This document shows positions 35,560 through 47,729 of a stretch of DNA of 64,000 bases, piece by piece. Each line of letters begins with the position of its first letter. Positions within the stretch are counted from its first letter, which is position 1. Source of the DNA: Rhea pennata (lineage: Eukaryota > Chordata > Aves > Rheiformes > Rheidae); contig NC_084672.1 in the NCBI RefSeq assembly GCF_028389875.1, positions 9,288,458 to 9,352,457 on the forward strand, read 5' to 3'. The notes below the pieces were generated by a model, which saw only the letters and a program-made list of their open reading frames with translations, did no database searches and had not been told where the DNA came from. Both the position numbers and the translations under genes were made by a program.

Positions 35560-38500
35560 GTGGGGCCCAGGGAGGTGCCTCTGGCAGGATCACGTTTCAG
35601 AGTGCGGGAGGTTTGACAGACTTGCTTTCACCTTTCTTTCTCTCTAGGAGGAGGGATGGGTCTCCAGCACCTTTCCTCTAAGCTGCTCCAAACACTTCTG
35701 AGCCCTGCCTCTGCGGGTGACTGCAGGAGGCGTGAGGCAAGGCAGGGAGTGGAGCCCAGGCATCCTGCCTCCTGCTCTGCCCTGCCCCACACCCCTTCCT
35801 TTCCCCTTTCAGGATTAGAACTGGACCCAGGCGTCCTGACCCTCAGCATCCGTCTCCCTGAGCACCCTCCCTTCTTACATGACATAGTGGGGCTGGTGGC
35901 CTGCTTCCCTTGTCATGGATCTGGCTCTGCAAATGCCCTTTCCCAGCCAGTATAGAGGATGAAGGCAGGGTGCCCCTCACCCAGGAATCAGCTGTCCCAC
36001 TCGCTCCTCACAGGTCCCTCTTGTATCACAGGGCAGAACGGCAGTCCGGGGAGGCCTTTCTCCCTATGGGTGGGGAAGGGTGGTAAAACCTTTCTCCTCC
36101 TTACTTTCTGGCATGCATCTGGACAGTCAATCACACCTTGTAAGCTAGGGTGAAGGTGAATGGGGCTGGGCCTGCCACCCCATGCGGGGCAACTCCCAGA
36201 GCCTATTGGGCAACACCAGACTATCACAGGGGCTCGTTTCCCCCATCAGCCTCTGCCAGGCTCTGGATGCAGAGCTGGGGAGATGCAGCCCTGGCAGAGC
36301 TGCCAGGAAGTTGGGGGCTGCCCACTCCCTTTTCACTGCACTGTGGACAGTTCTGTCCAACCAAGAGCAAATTGGCTGAGCCCAAGGTCCAAATTCCCTT
36401 TAAATGACCAGGAAAAAAACCAAATTGTGGGGCCTCCCCATATCCTTCTCAAGGCAGCCTGAATCACTGGGTTGGGCGTGAGTATTGCAGTATATGTTGG
36501 GGAAAGACGTTTGCGGCACTGTTCCAGGAGGAAGAGGAAGATAAATGCTTTAAACCAATGCCAGGATCATGTAGACATGCAATGGGCCTGTCAAGGCTGC
36601 CATATATTTACAGGGATAGAGAACTGACATATATCCTTTCATTTCCCAACGTGTTTTACCCAGCACATCATCCTGGCAAGACGAGCTGAGCTGGGACTGG
36701 CACAAGCTCTATGAACTAGGGCAGTAGCTCTGAGACAGTGCCAGAAATGGGATTGGAGACCTCAGTGCCTTGCAGTCTCCAGATGGCTTGGCTCCTCCAA
36801 GCACCCTTGGAGAAAGCACTGTTGCCTAGCAGGGCTCAGTTCAGCTTGGCCATGTCCCCTCCTCACAGCTGATATCTTTCTACCCCTCCAATATGTTCAC
36901 TGCATCTGCACTGCACTGTATTGGCAGTGCTGCATGGAAAAGAGGGGAAATCTACGGAGGGTCAATGGAAAAATGTGGATTTTTCCATTCCATGTGAAAG
37001 AGCACAAGACATTTCTGGTATGGGACTTCCTTTAGTGCTACATTAATAAGCATAAACGCAACACTTGGTTCTGCTGAGACTTGAAGCACTGTCAAAACAA
37101 TGAAAAAATTATGTGCTCTTTTCCCAAAGATTGAGGCAAGTCCTTCAACAGATCACAGTTCCTTCCTCTGGCTGAAGGTCCCAGAGTGCCTGTCAGTAGA
37201 TAAAAGACTGCAGCCCAGGCAAGCTGCCCAAATTTGCTGATGGCATCTAACTGTGGCCTGCAGGCTCAGCAAATGGTATTGATTTCCATGTTAATAAGGC
37301 AATAATTTGAGTTTATCATTACTTCTTGTTTGCTTTCTTCTCAAAATGACAAATGGCAGAAAAATGCCATGGATAGTTTTGGAGAGACTGGCAGCAACAC
37401 AAAATCATTCTCAAATCTCATTGGAGAGGTTTGGGCTCCATGCAGGCAGCATGGCAGAGGTATCTTTGGAAAGAGCTGAGGAAATGCAACTCAAAAGCAA
37501 AGAACACCTCTTTATTACAGAGGAATCTGCTAGCAAATTAAGATACACCATGGAGGGTTTGCGGGGAGAAAGACAGCAAGAAAGCCCTTGATGCTGCCCA
37601 ACAGCTGAGCTATCTATGGGAAATGCATTACAGGCCAAAGTAGCATGTGAAATGAACTTTCTTTGCAAAGGATAAGGGAAAATATGTTATACATTGAAAA
37701 GGACTGAGCAATATCTTAAAACATGATCTTCTGGGCCAACATCAGTCCCAATATCTCAGCCTAGGGTACCAGGCTGGTTCCTTTAGCCAGACTGTAGGAG
37801 AGCACCAGGGCACAGGCCCTTCCTCCAGCTCCAGGGAACTGCTGGGAGGTTGGAGCCAAAATCCAGTACTGCACTTGTCTCTGCAAGGCACGAGACTGGC
37901 ACTGCTCCCTTCCCATCCACAGAGATGCTGAGGAAAAGGGAACCGATGGCTGAGGATTAGAGCTGGCACAGTGTTCCTGCAGGCTTGAAAGAGCTGGCTG
38001 AACTCCCTTTTCTAGGCTCTGGCCCTGTGCTCATCACCAGGACAGTGTTAGGGACATGAGTGCAGGCAGTAGTTCCAAAATCTAGTGTGTGACTTGACTC
38101 TTACAATGGGTCTGCACAACATGTTCCTGCCTGTCTGTTAGTGCTCACTGTGCACTAGCTGTCTTTGATGGTCTCCATAGGTCTTCATACCCTGAGGGTC
38201 TGTACCATCATGCTTATTATACTGAGGGACATGCTGCTTCCTGCACCAACAGGTCTATGTCTGCCCAGCCCTCTTTGGACCTGCACAAGCAGAGCCTCTG
38301 TCTGCTTCAACAGGACATGAGTCACTTAGTGGGGACGCACTGCCCTTGCACACCTCAAGGGTGCCTGCCTCACCTGGAACAAGAGCAGAGTTTGTTCTCC
38401 TAAGGATCATCAGTCCCTCTCGGGATGCTGTTCAGAGCCCTCTGCACTACGTTTTTGGACCTCCCATAATACATGGATTCTGCAGGCCATGTTCAGCCAT

Positions 38501-41500
38501 ACAGACTAGGAGGCTAGAAAGCAGCTGAAATCCCTAAACAATACCTGAGCCCTAATCACAGGAAGCACTGTTGACGGTCGTATGTTCTCCTGCCAGCTAC
38601 TTGGGAAGATCAGTCTTCAGCCCTGCCCTAGAGCAGGACAGCAAGACTGCTTAGAAGCTTCAATAGAAGGAGACAGAGAGGCACAAAGGAGCATTTTATA
38701 GCATAAGGGAACTTGCTAACTCCTGGCAGCATAGCCATCAGCAATTACTCTGTGTGATTGCCCTTTAGCAGGAGAAAGCAAACTGCAGCGCTTTCCAATC
38801 AGGGGTCTCATTGAACTGGCAGTATATGCAGAAAAGTAGCTTGCTAAGCCCTCTCCCTGCAGAGACAGAGAGCTGTGCTGCAGTCTGGGAGCCAGGGAGC
38901 TGCCGTAGTCCTGACAGTCCTGTACATTAGCCTTCCAGTTCTGCAGCAGCTCTGTTCACTGACCTCCTTCCTACCCACTCTATTCCCTGCCTCTCTCCCC
39001 TGTGTCTGAGCACAGCACTCCCTTTATGAAAGCAGAGGGCAAACAATAATAGCTTTTCCACTGGCCTGATAGTCTCACCTTGTTGCACCGCCTCGCATTG
39101 CCTCTCCTTATCAACCTGCAGATCAGCACTTTGCTGCTGCAGTGTGATCAGAGCCGGCATGCTCTGCTAGCTGCCCCCACGTACAGGGGCTGACTCCTTA
39201 TTCACTCTCACCTGTCAACAGCGTGAGAGCCTATTAAAGGACTGGCTTCTCACGAGGCTCCTTTGCAGGGCCTGGGCAATACAAGAAAGGCTGACTGAGA
39301 TAGCACTTCCTGCCACCAGCTACTGGAGAGGCTTGGGAACGCACCCTGACAGGGGGATAGTGCAGGCTACATGCAGCATAGAGTCCTCTTGAACTTACAT
39401 ACCACTTAAAGAGGCAAACAGAAGGAGCTGGCCCCAGTGGGTTACTCTGATGATCAGCCCCTTGAGGAGAGGAACTTTACTGAGGTTCCTCCCTGCATGG
39501 CAGCCATACAACTCTGATCTGCCTGATCGGCCAAATCATTAGCAGAGACTGTAGGAAGTGATGCTTCCTTACACTGCCCAGGAGCAAAGCAAGTGAACAA
39601 GGGCTCCGCTAAGGTAGTGAGATCATTCTGGAGTCTGCGTTAGGCAAACCAAGGGGGCTATTAGGAGTGCTAAGGTCTACGGGGAGTCTCCTGCCAGCAC
39701 AGCAGTCCCTGGCCTCTGCCCAACCCATGCTCCCTCTGATCAGAGGTGCCTCTGCAGCTTTGCAGGCAGAAGGTTTCCTAGAGTGGGTTAGACCAAGTCC
39801 TTTGCATCCATCCTGTAAGGTACCTAACTGCATCACATGATGCATGGGGCAGATTTCATACTCCAGTCATAAGTGCCAAGCTGCTTAAAAGTTTTGTTGG
39901 AAACTCCATGCAAGTATGAGCCAGTGCATGGCCTAGTAGAGGGACTGCTTGCCTACATCACCACTGAATTTGGCCCATCATGTCCTGTGCCCATTAGTGT
40001 GGCAGCTAAGTGCTAGATCTGTAGCAAGCTGCCCATCTACTTGTAATGCCGGATCCAGGTCCCCTCTCTGCGCCACTGGATCCCAGTGGCAGAGTTGGCT
40101 GGAGATGTGAAGGAAGAGCTACTGCTGCAGGCAACCCCCTTCTCTCTGGCGGGGCAGTGCACCCAACACACACAATTTGCTTCCTTTCTTTCACAGAAAT
40201 TAGGACCTTTAAGCCTCAGCGCACATATCCCCATGAGTGTGCAGGTGTCAATAAACTTATCTGGAGGCAGCACTGCCTTCATGGTACCCTGCTAACCCTG
40301 TACGTAAATGGTTGCAGTTTAGTTTCAAAGTAATACTTTAGGTATGGTTAGCAGAAATGACTCAGGGAGGCTCTTCCAGCCTCTATCTGCCCTAGATCCC
40401 CTGAGAGAATCAGCTGGATGCCTCAGGAGGGAGATGGAAAGGTATATTTGCCCTTCTGCTCTGGAGACTTGGGACTAGGCTGGCACTGGTCAGGTCTAAG
40501 GTGCCTCAGGAGGGCTCTGGGTGAGAGTTGTACTGTACTGGCCCTAGCTGGGTTTCTCACTTTTACGAGCACTAAAAATATTTTAGAGATGCAATAACAA
40601 AACTGAAAATGCTCAGAAATCCCTCCTTCTTGCCTGGAGGCTTCACCCTGGAAAGGAGGAAATGGGGGCTCCTTGGTTCACTGCAAACTGTCTCAGTAGA
40701 TTTTATCATCATGAATGCTGGGGCAAAGGGACGTATGCTTTGGCTCCAAGGGGTGACCCCAGACAGACCATGCTTGTGGAGGGAACATGGCAGGACATGT
40801 GCTGGTATGTCCTACAGGTATGCTGACAGATTGCAGGCTTTGTGGCCTTGCAAGCTCAAAGGAGATACCCAGGCATATGAGCAGGGACAGAAAGATGTTA
40901 TCTTTGGCTTGTGGTGTCTGGGGATAATCTGCTTATAGAACTGATGTGGGGCTGTGTGGAGGAATCAGCAAAGGAGAGGAAGCTGGGGCCTGGGGCGTAC
41001 TGGGGAGGACAAAACTGGAAGTACAGTCTCCAGGAATGAATCCTGCCGCAGTATTGCAGGCCCTGGCCCTGACAGGTTAAGCCCTAGCTGCTTAAACTCT
41101 CCTTAACCTGATTTATCTCCTGGCCACTCCAAGGATTCACTGGAATGAGGAGAATTGGGTGAAACCTGCCGATATGGGAACTTCGCCAAGGGGGAACAAA
41201 AGAGCAAATGGGGAGGGACATGGAATTAGGCTAGCCCACGTGCAGCAGTAGAGCACCCTGGATTTATACCAAAGCTTGCGCTGGCCTGCCTAGCTCACTA
41301 GGAGCAGAATGGAAGCAGGTCAGATTCTCTTCTATTAAGATGGCCCTGAAGGAGAACCAAGGAACTTGCCTCATTTGCAGACAATTGCAATGTCTGACTG
41401 CTTCATCCCTAAGAGGCATCAGTGACCTAGCAGGTCACACTACAGTCAGGCCAAAGGCCTGGTTCTTGATGTCCAGGAAGCACAGACAATGTTCCCACCC

Positions 41501-44500
41501 TTGATCCATTTCCCTTCCTACAGCTCTCTCCCTTTTCAGAGTACCATTTGGAGAATTGTCAGAGAGCCCTTTGCACAACCTGGCTTGCTCTTCTGAGACT
41601 ATGGGGCAAACCAGCATCAGCCACTGCCACTAACCTTTGCACATACAGCAGCACTGGAGGGAGATGGTATGGGGAAACCCAGAAGGTTTCATGCTGCGTA
41701 AGGAAGACTCTGGGCCTTGTCCAGCTGTCAAAGGTGATTTGTATCTTCCACAGGTCCTTGAGGAGTGTCCTGAAAGCAAAGTATCTGAGTCAACTCAAAA
41801 CAAAATTTTTTGGCTGGTTCAGCAGAACAGAAAACAAACTTTCCACTGGGGCTGAACAAAGTGTTGGTGCAATGAGAGATCAAGCGTTTCATTCAGGTTT
41901 GGGGTTTTGTAGCCCTTCTCTGAAATGAGGGCTTGCCACTAAATATCACTCAGTGAGAAATATTAGAAAAAGACCAAAACAAAGACTTTTCTAAGTTCAG
42001 AAAAATATTTTTTTGGGTCAAAGAGCCAACCAAATGTGAGCCCAATTTACAATTCTTTTTTCCTGTGCTCTTCCCCTCCTCCCGTGAAACTGCATTTACC
42101 ATCAAGTAAATGATTGTCCAAACAGAATTTATCTCCTTCTGTTTGAAAGAGGAAAAGTCAGTGTCCTTGGGGAGCAGGTCAGAGAGGACGAACGCTGCAG
42201 TATGCAGCGCAAGCAGAGGACAGTGTGAAAAGTATGAGCGACTCAGGTTGACACACCAGAAAAACAAGCAGGTCACCAGGTCTCAGGCAATGTCTTTAAT
42301 GGCTTCCTGAGAGCTGGATCAGTTTTAAGAACAAGTAAGGCAGGAAAGGACCAGGAGCTTGAACAGGAAGAAAGAGATCTCACACTCAGGATAGCAGTGA
42401 GGAGAGGAGAGACTGGCAACAGCATTTTGAACAGAACAACAGGAGGAAAATGCCAGTCAGGAAAACCAGGCAAGGGAAGGTACAGGCACCAAGTACCTCA
42501 AACAGAGGCAGGTCACACAAAGGTCCCTCCCAGAGGCCTGCCAGAAGCAGCAGGAACTGGTGCCCCAGTTCCTGGGGCACACCAAGGTGGGGCAGGTTCA
42601 CGAGAGCCTCAGCTAGGGCTCTGCTCTCCTCAGCAGAGAGCCCTGGTGCCAGCATGGCAGGGCAGTGGCATGAGCAAAGCTGTCGGCTCCTACACTCCGA
42701 GGCAGTAGTTCCCAGACCTAGGCCAGAGTGTGGTGGAAAGAGCAGCTCCCAGTGGCACTTTGCTGGGAAATTCCTTTGTGCCCCAAGTCTGTTTTCTGTT
42801 CCCAGGCAGTCCCTGATAAGGCAGGTTTTGGTTACACTCTGCTAAGTGTCCTCAGCAGGCTGCTGGGACACGGTGCAGGCTGCAAGATGCTGGATGGATG
42901 CCAGCTGCAGGAGCACAAATGGCTTAGCTCTTCTTCAGGGCTTGTAAAATTGAGGGATTTACTGACAAGGAACAGACCCCAGAGCAGTATCTTAGCCAGG
43001 ACAGATGGACCCAGGGCAGCTGAAGGACCTGTGGCTCAGCCTGCCAGAAGTGGTTGTCTTCAAGCCCCACTGAGAGCCCCCACGCTGGCCTGAGCCAAGG
43101 CTCTGCCCCGCCAGACTCTTTTGTGCAGTGCTACCGTGTAGATGAGGCTGCTCCTGGAGTTTCTCCATGGCTCCGAGCTGGTGTGACAAACCACCAGTGG
43201 AAAGAGCAGCATTATCTCTGGAAAGACCAATAAATGGCTTCAGAGTGGGTGGCTGATGGCACCTGCCTGAGCTTTGATTCCTTCTAGCTGTCAACCATAC
43301 AGCCTCTATCCCTCCTCCAGCTCAGCAGGTCTTTGGCCAGGATTGAGCTCTCTGCTGATGTTCACCCCAACAGGAAGTGGGACTGGGGGTGCAGCACTGT
43401 CTCCAGCCACAACAAAGACTGGACACAGATGAGGGTTTGTTCCTTTCTTGTTCAAAGATTAAGAGGAAAGAGGGCAAGTATACCCAGAGGGATCTCATCA
43501 AAATGACTTGAACGATAAATGTTGATTGTGATACGTTGTTTACCTGAGGGGACTATGGAGCCAGGATCAGAAATCAGCACATCAGGAAAGTTAGCATATG
43601 AAGAAGTATAGTCAGGACATGATCTTCTCCTCTTGTTGCTCCCTCCCATTTCCACTGAGGAATAACCTGCAGCACAGAGAGAAGCAGAGATGCAATGAGA
43701 AGCCATTTTTTCAGGCCTAGCACCTCAGGCAGTTATTTACACCATAACAAAGTGTGCAAGGGCACTGATCTGATTTGCAGTATTTTACACTTGCCTTGCA
43801 GGGTATGGAGCACAAGAAAGAATCAAGTCCAACAAAAGAGTAGCAGAAGAGGGACTGAACTGAGATGCCTTCATTCATGGTCCTTTGCTGATGCTGGCCT
43901 TTTGCACTGATCCCACACCTACAAATCCACATTGTGTGAGATACAACAGTCTGTAGATCAGTTATAAACACAGCCCAGTCCTTCCCGTCACACCAGTGCT
44001 CCCTGAAGAGTCAGTGTCCTTCAGATCACAGACCCCTCACCACCCCTTTAGCCAGGGAAACCTGGTGTCCTTCCCATGCTCTTGGGTGGCAGATTTCTCC
44101 TACGCACTTGAGTGGATCAGCCTCTATTTCTAGCCCATTAAATCTGTTTGCATTCACAGTCTCTAATAAATCTGAATGCTCACTTTATTGCCTACTTGTC
44201 TTTGTTGCTTTATAAATACGACTGGCTGCTGGTGACGCTAGTTTAAGCTGGGATATTCAAGCTGAGGAGAGAAGGGTGGCACAGGTTTCCAGGCAGCTCT
44301 GGTCTATAGGGTTTCCTACTCCCTGTCGCATCTCCTGTTTCCTCAGTATGATCCATCAACATTGGGGTCACACCCAGACTGCTAAATACCCACAGGGTAA
44401 GATATGCTCCAAGACCTACAAATGGGCCACGTCTAGTGGGCCAGTTAGCTGATGAAAACACATGTTTTTTCTGTCCTCACTCTGACTTCAGTCCCCTGTG

Positions 44501-46489
44501 CACATACCCAACCCTACACCTTTTCATCCAAGCCTGATTCCAGAAGCTCTACTCTCTCCTTTGACACTGATCTCCATTCACCCAGCTTTCAGCTGACCCC
44601 AGCCACCCCATCTCCAGAGTGTTTTGTTTCTTCCAGCTCTAGCTAGCACTGCCCCTGCCCTGGTTTTCTTCAACTGGTAGCCTCCCACTCTGCTCTCTCT
44701 CCAACCCCCTTGAGAGCCCTGTTCCTCTGGTCTCCTGCCATGCTCCCTTCCTGGGTCCTGGCATCAATGCCTCACTTTCTCTCATCTCATTTTTTTTCAG
44801 CTGCCTCAGGTTGGCAGGAGATGTGCTGAATTCAAATGTAAAGAAAGGTCCATCAGGACATTACACATAAGAGGGGGCACAACATCTGGCTCAAGCAGTC
44901 CCTAAACAATGGGCTATTAGGGTGGGAAGTTAAACTTGGACAAGAATCTCTTCTCATGAACCAGCTACTCTCAGAACTAGAATCCTGAGCTAGATAAGTG
45001 GTTGTGTTGCTCCTAGATGGATCTTGCATTGGCCTCAGGATCTTCTGGGGTGACTTAAACATGAGGAAAAGCTCAGGAGAGGCATCTCTGCCCAGGAATG
45101 TTCTATACCAGCCTAGGCATAGGACTTTCAGGATAGCTGGGCAGGGCTCCTGCCGTTCCCAGTCCCTTGTCCCTTCTGCTTGGTGCCAGTGAGGAGGAGA
45201 GCTTCTTAGCCAGCCTACCATCAGCCAGCATCCTCCGTGCAGCTCCAGGTAGTAAACAGGATGGAAGCTGCAGAGGACTATTTTTTAGACCAGTATTGAC
45301 CTCTAGTGGCTAGTAGAGCCTGGATTCGTGAGCAGCTGGCGTATCTAGCATCATGCTCCAGTCCTAGAGCACAGAGTCAGCTTGAGCCCAGCCTGGCCAC
45401 CACAAACTCAGAGCTATGGATCCATCTCAGACCTGCAGTGTCCACTACAGGGCTGCTCCAGGCCTCTGTGCCTTGTGCCTTAATCTTCCCGCAGAGGAAG
45501 GGAATTGGTTCAGCCATATGATGATTTTTGGTACATAACTCCTAGGAATGGGGGTGCTGATCACCATGAATTGCATCATCTAGGAGAAGGTGACTGTTCT
45601 CGGTCACACAGGAGTGTCTACAGCAATATAGGCACATGTAAACAAAACAAGGAGAAGCTGTTTCTTTGTTATGCAAAGAAACCCAGAATTCTGCTGGCAG
45701 AAGAAACATACTGACATGAATGATATGTATAAAGAGTAGTAAACACAAGGTATATGACTCTGCAATCAGATAAGCCCTGGCCTAAGGACTGTTCTTAAAA
45801 CAGGAAGCAGCCACAAGCTTCAAAAGTAACCTGAAACCAGAACAGATAATTACTGAGAAATACATAATAAGATATCATATAGTAATCTCACCTGCTAGGG
45901 AGCTGAGGTCACCTCTCCCCAAACTTTCATTCCAGAAAGCGCATTTTAATATCTCATTATGGTAGCCTTAGCATGATTTGCTTTTATTTTGAGAAGGGAC
46001 ATTGCCTCTGTTGCACAATAGTTGTGACAGTCTTTGTATCCCTGCCTTGATATCATCTGAACTGACTCCTAGCTTCAAGCCTCCAAAAAGCACGTGACTT
46101 CAGAAAGTTTTCCAGTATCCACTTCTTTTTATGTGGCTCCCAGAGCGTCACTTTCTTCAAGTCTGTCCCTCAAAACCTGGAAGATGCGCAATAAAACCAC
46201 AAGCAGTCACAGGACGCAGAGGCAAGGAACACCCACACGCTGGAGCACTGCAAGGTCCAAGGAGCGTTTTCAAGGGGATCCTCGTCTGTGAAGAGAGGGG
46301 CGTCTTGACGTCGCTCAGAAAGAGCAGGACCAGGACCAGGCACAGATCGCTTACAGCCGAAAGCAGACAGCTTCTGATGGCCGTAGGTGTTTTGTTCTGA
46401 AACGGGCTTTCACCTGAAATACAGATTTTAGGTAGTTCCAGGCCAGGGCTCGGTAAGGGGGCAACTAGGGTGGCGCAGGCATCGCCAGC
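35560..46489. other. RHCG-TICRR intergenic region
   Basis: These 11 kb lie between the divergent 5' ends of RHCG and TICRR. I recognise no known gene, RNA gene or repeat family. Two minus-strand frames near 43.55-43.68 and 44.3-44.45 kb have fair splice signals and matching phase (see findings), but I cannot assign them. A CTCF-like core lies at 45,297-45,309. The rest is ordinary mixed-composition DNA. Confidence 0.5.
45297..45309 (-). promoter_or_regulatory. CTCF-like motif
   Basis: Minus strand CCACTAGAGGTCA differs by one base from the core CCACTAGAGGGCA usually seen at CTCF sites. It lies between the two divergent genes, a plausible insulator position. It is a single motif match by eye. 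Confidence 0.3.
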
Positions 46490-47075
46490 ATCCTTCCTGG
46501 GCCTGCCCCCCCAGCGTGCTCGGAGACCCCAACTGCCACACTGACGTCACGCTGCTGACATCAGTGCGGCGTCACGCCCGATGAGCGAGGCAAGGAAATG
46601 ACATCACTGTCACGCTCACGCGCCCCCTTCCGCCTTTAAATTTTAAATTCGCAACGGCGGCCAATCGGCTCGCTCCCGCGGCTGGCCCCGCCCCTCCTTC
46701 GCGCGTCATGGCCATTCGCCAATGGAATGACGCCCTCCCCTCCCACCCGGGTTCGACCAGTCAGCGAAGAGTACCGCCCAGAACGCCAGCGCCGCCCCGC
46801 CCTTTTGCCCGGGCTTTCCCCTGAGGGCGCCAGCGCGGGCGCCGCGGCGGGCCAATGGGGAGCGGCGCGGGAGGGGGCGGGCCTCGAGGCGCTAGCCAAT
46901 GAGGGCGCGAGGAGGTGAGCGCGCCAGCAGTTGGATCGGGCGGCGATGGCGGCGGGCGCGCTGTGAGCGGCGCGCGGGGGCCCATGGGCCGGGCGCGCGG
47001 CGGCGGCGGCGGGTGGCCGTTGGGCCGGGCGCGTGGCGGGGCGCCGCTGTGAGGAGGCCGTTGGCGGCGGGCGCC
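46490..47075 (+). promoter_or_regulatory. TICRR: TICRR CpG-island promoter with CRE and four CCAAT boxes
   Basis: Strong CpG density runs from here through exon 1. A full palindromic CRE (TGACGTCA) lies at 46,542-46,549, with related CGTCAC/TGACATCA words just downstream. CCAAT boxes, all on the plus strand, lie at 46,661, 46,719, 46,852 and 46,896. TTCGCGCG at 46,698 resembles an E2F half-site. There is no TATA box. Multiple CCAAT (NF-Y) boxes with E2F-like elements are usual for S-phase genes, in keeping with TICRR. The transcription start is probably 46,900-47,050 but cannot be fixed. Confidence 0.75.
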
Positions 47076-47729
47076 ATGTCGTGCTCCCACAGCGTGGTGT
47101 TCCTGCTGGACACGGCCAGCCCGGCGCGGCGGGAGCGGCTGCAGCTCGGCGCCCTGCGGCTCCTCAACCACCTGGGCTGCCGCCTCGGCCTGCCCCGCCT
47201 CCGCTGGGCTTTCAGGTTCTTCGACTCGCTGGGGGGCCGCGGCGGGGCCTCGCGGGGCGGCGGCTTCCGCCCGCCGGGGCCCCGCGCCTGGGCCCGCTTC
47301 GAGGAGGAGCTGGCGGCGCGGCTCGGGGCGCGGGGGCCCGGCGCCGCCCTGCCCGGGCCGGCGCCCCGCGCCGCCCTGACCCACAACGGCCTCAAGGAGA
47401 CGCTCCTCGATTACCAGTGGGACCGCCCCGAGATCGCCTCGCCCACCAAGCCCCTCCGCAGGAGCCGCAGGACGGGGCTGGCTGCCACCGACCCCCCCGA
47501 GAGCCTGCCGCCCCCCGAGGGCTTCGTTAACGCCATCTTCCTCTTCTCCCCCTGCCCCCACTCCCGGAGGGAACTGCGGCAGTTCGTGTCCGGGAGCGAC
47601 GTCCCTTCCCCGTGTGAGCCGTCCACGGCTCAGGAGCTGGCGGAGAAGCTCCTGCCCAAGAGAGTCCAGGAGCTGATCGTAGACCAGAAAATCACGCTGT
47701 ACTGGGTGGACACTGCCGAGTGGCCTAAG
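47076..47729 (+). CDS. TICRR: TICRR exon 1 (residues 1-218)
   Basis: GC-rich exon with the N-terminal vWA-like fold start (VVFLLDTAS), [20 protein letters not shown] and [15 protein letters not shown], ending DTAEWPK. The donor is AAG|GTAACC. Confidence 0.95.

Noticed and set aside
40086-40295. 69-codon plus-strand frame with a nearby CTTTCACAG acceptor-like site
   Set aside because: No family resemblance, the acceptor falls inside the frame, and there is no partner exon.
42397-42480. GETGNSIL text resembling a GIMAP-type P-loop
   Set aside because: The glycine-lysine of a real P-loop is missing and no DTPG or later G motifs follow.
42992-43294. Minus-strand frame with a possible tiny exon (MEKLQEQPHLH) near 43,165
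   Set aside because: Its phase does not join cleanly to neighbouring exon-like frames and the exon would be about 40 bases; too weak.
46745-46760. GGTTCGACC word resembling a tRNA B box
   Set aside because: No A box, no cloverleaf and no terminator; a chance match in the TICRR promoter.
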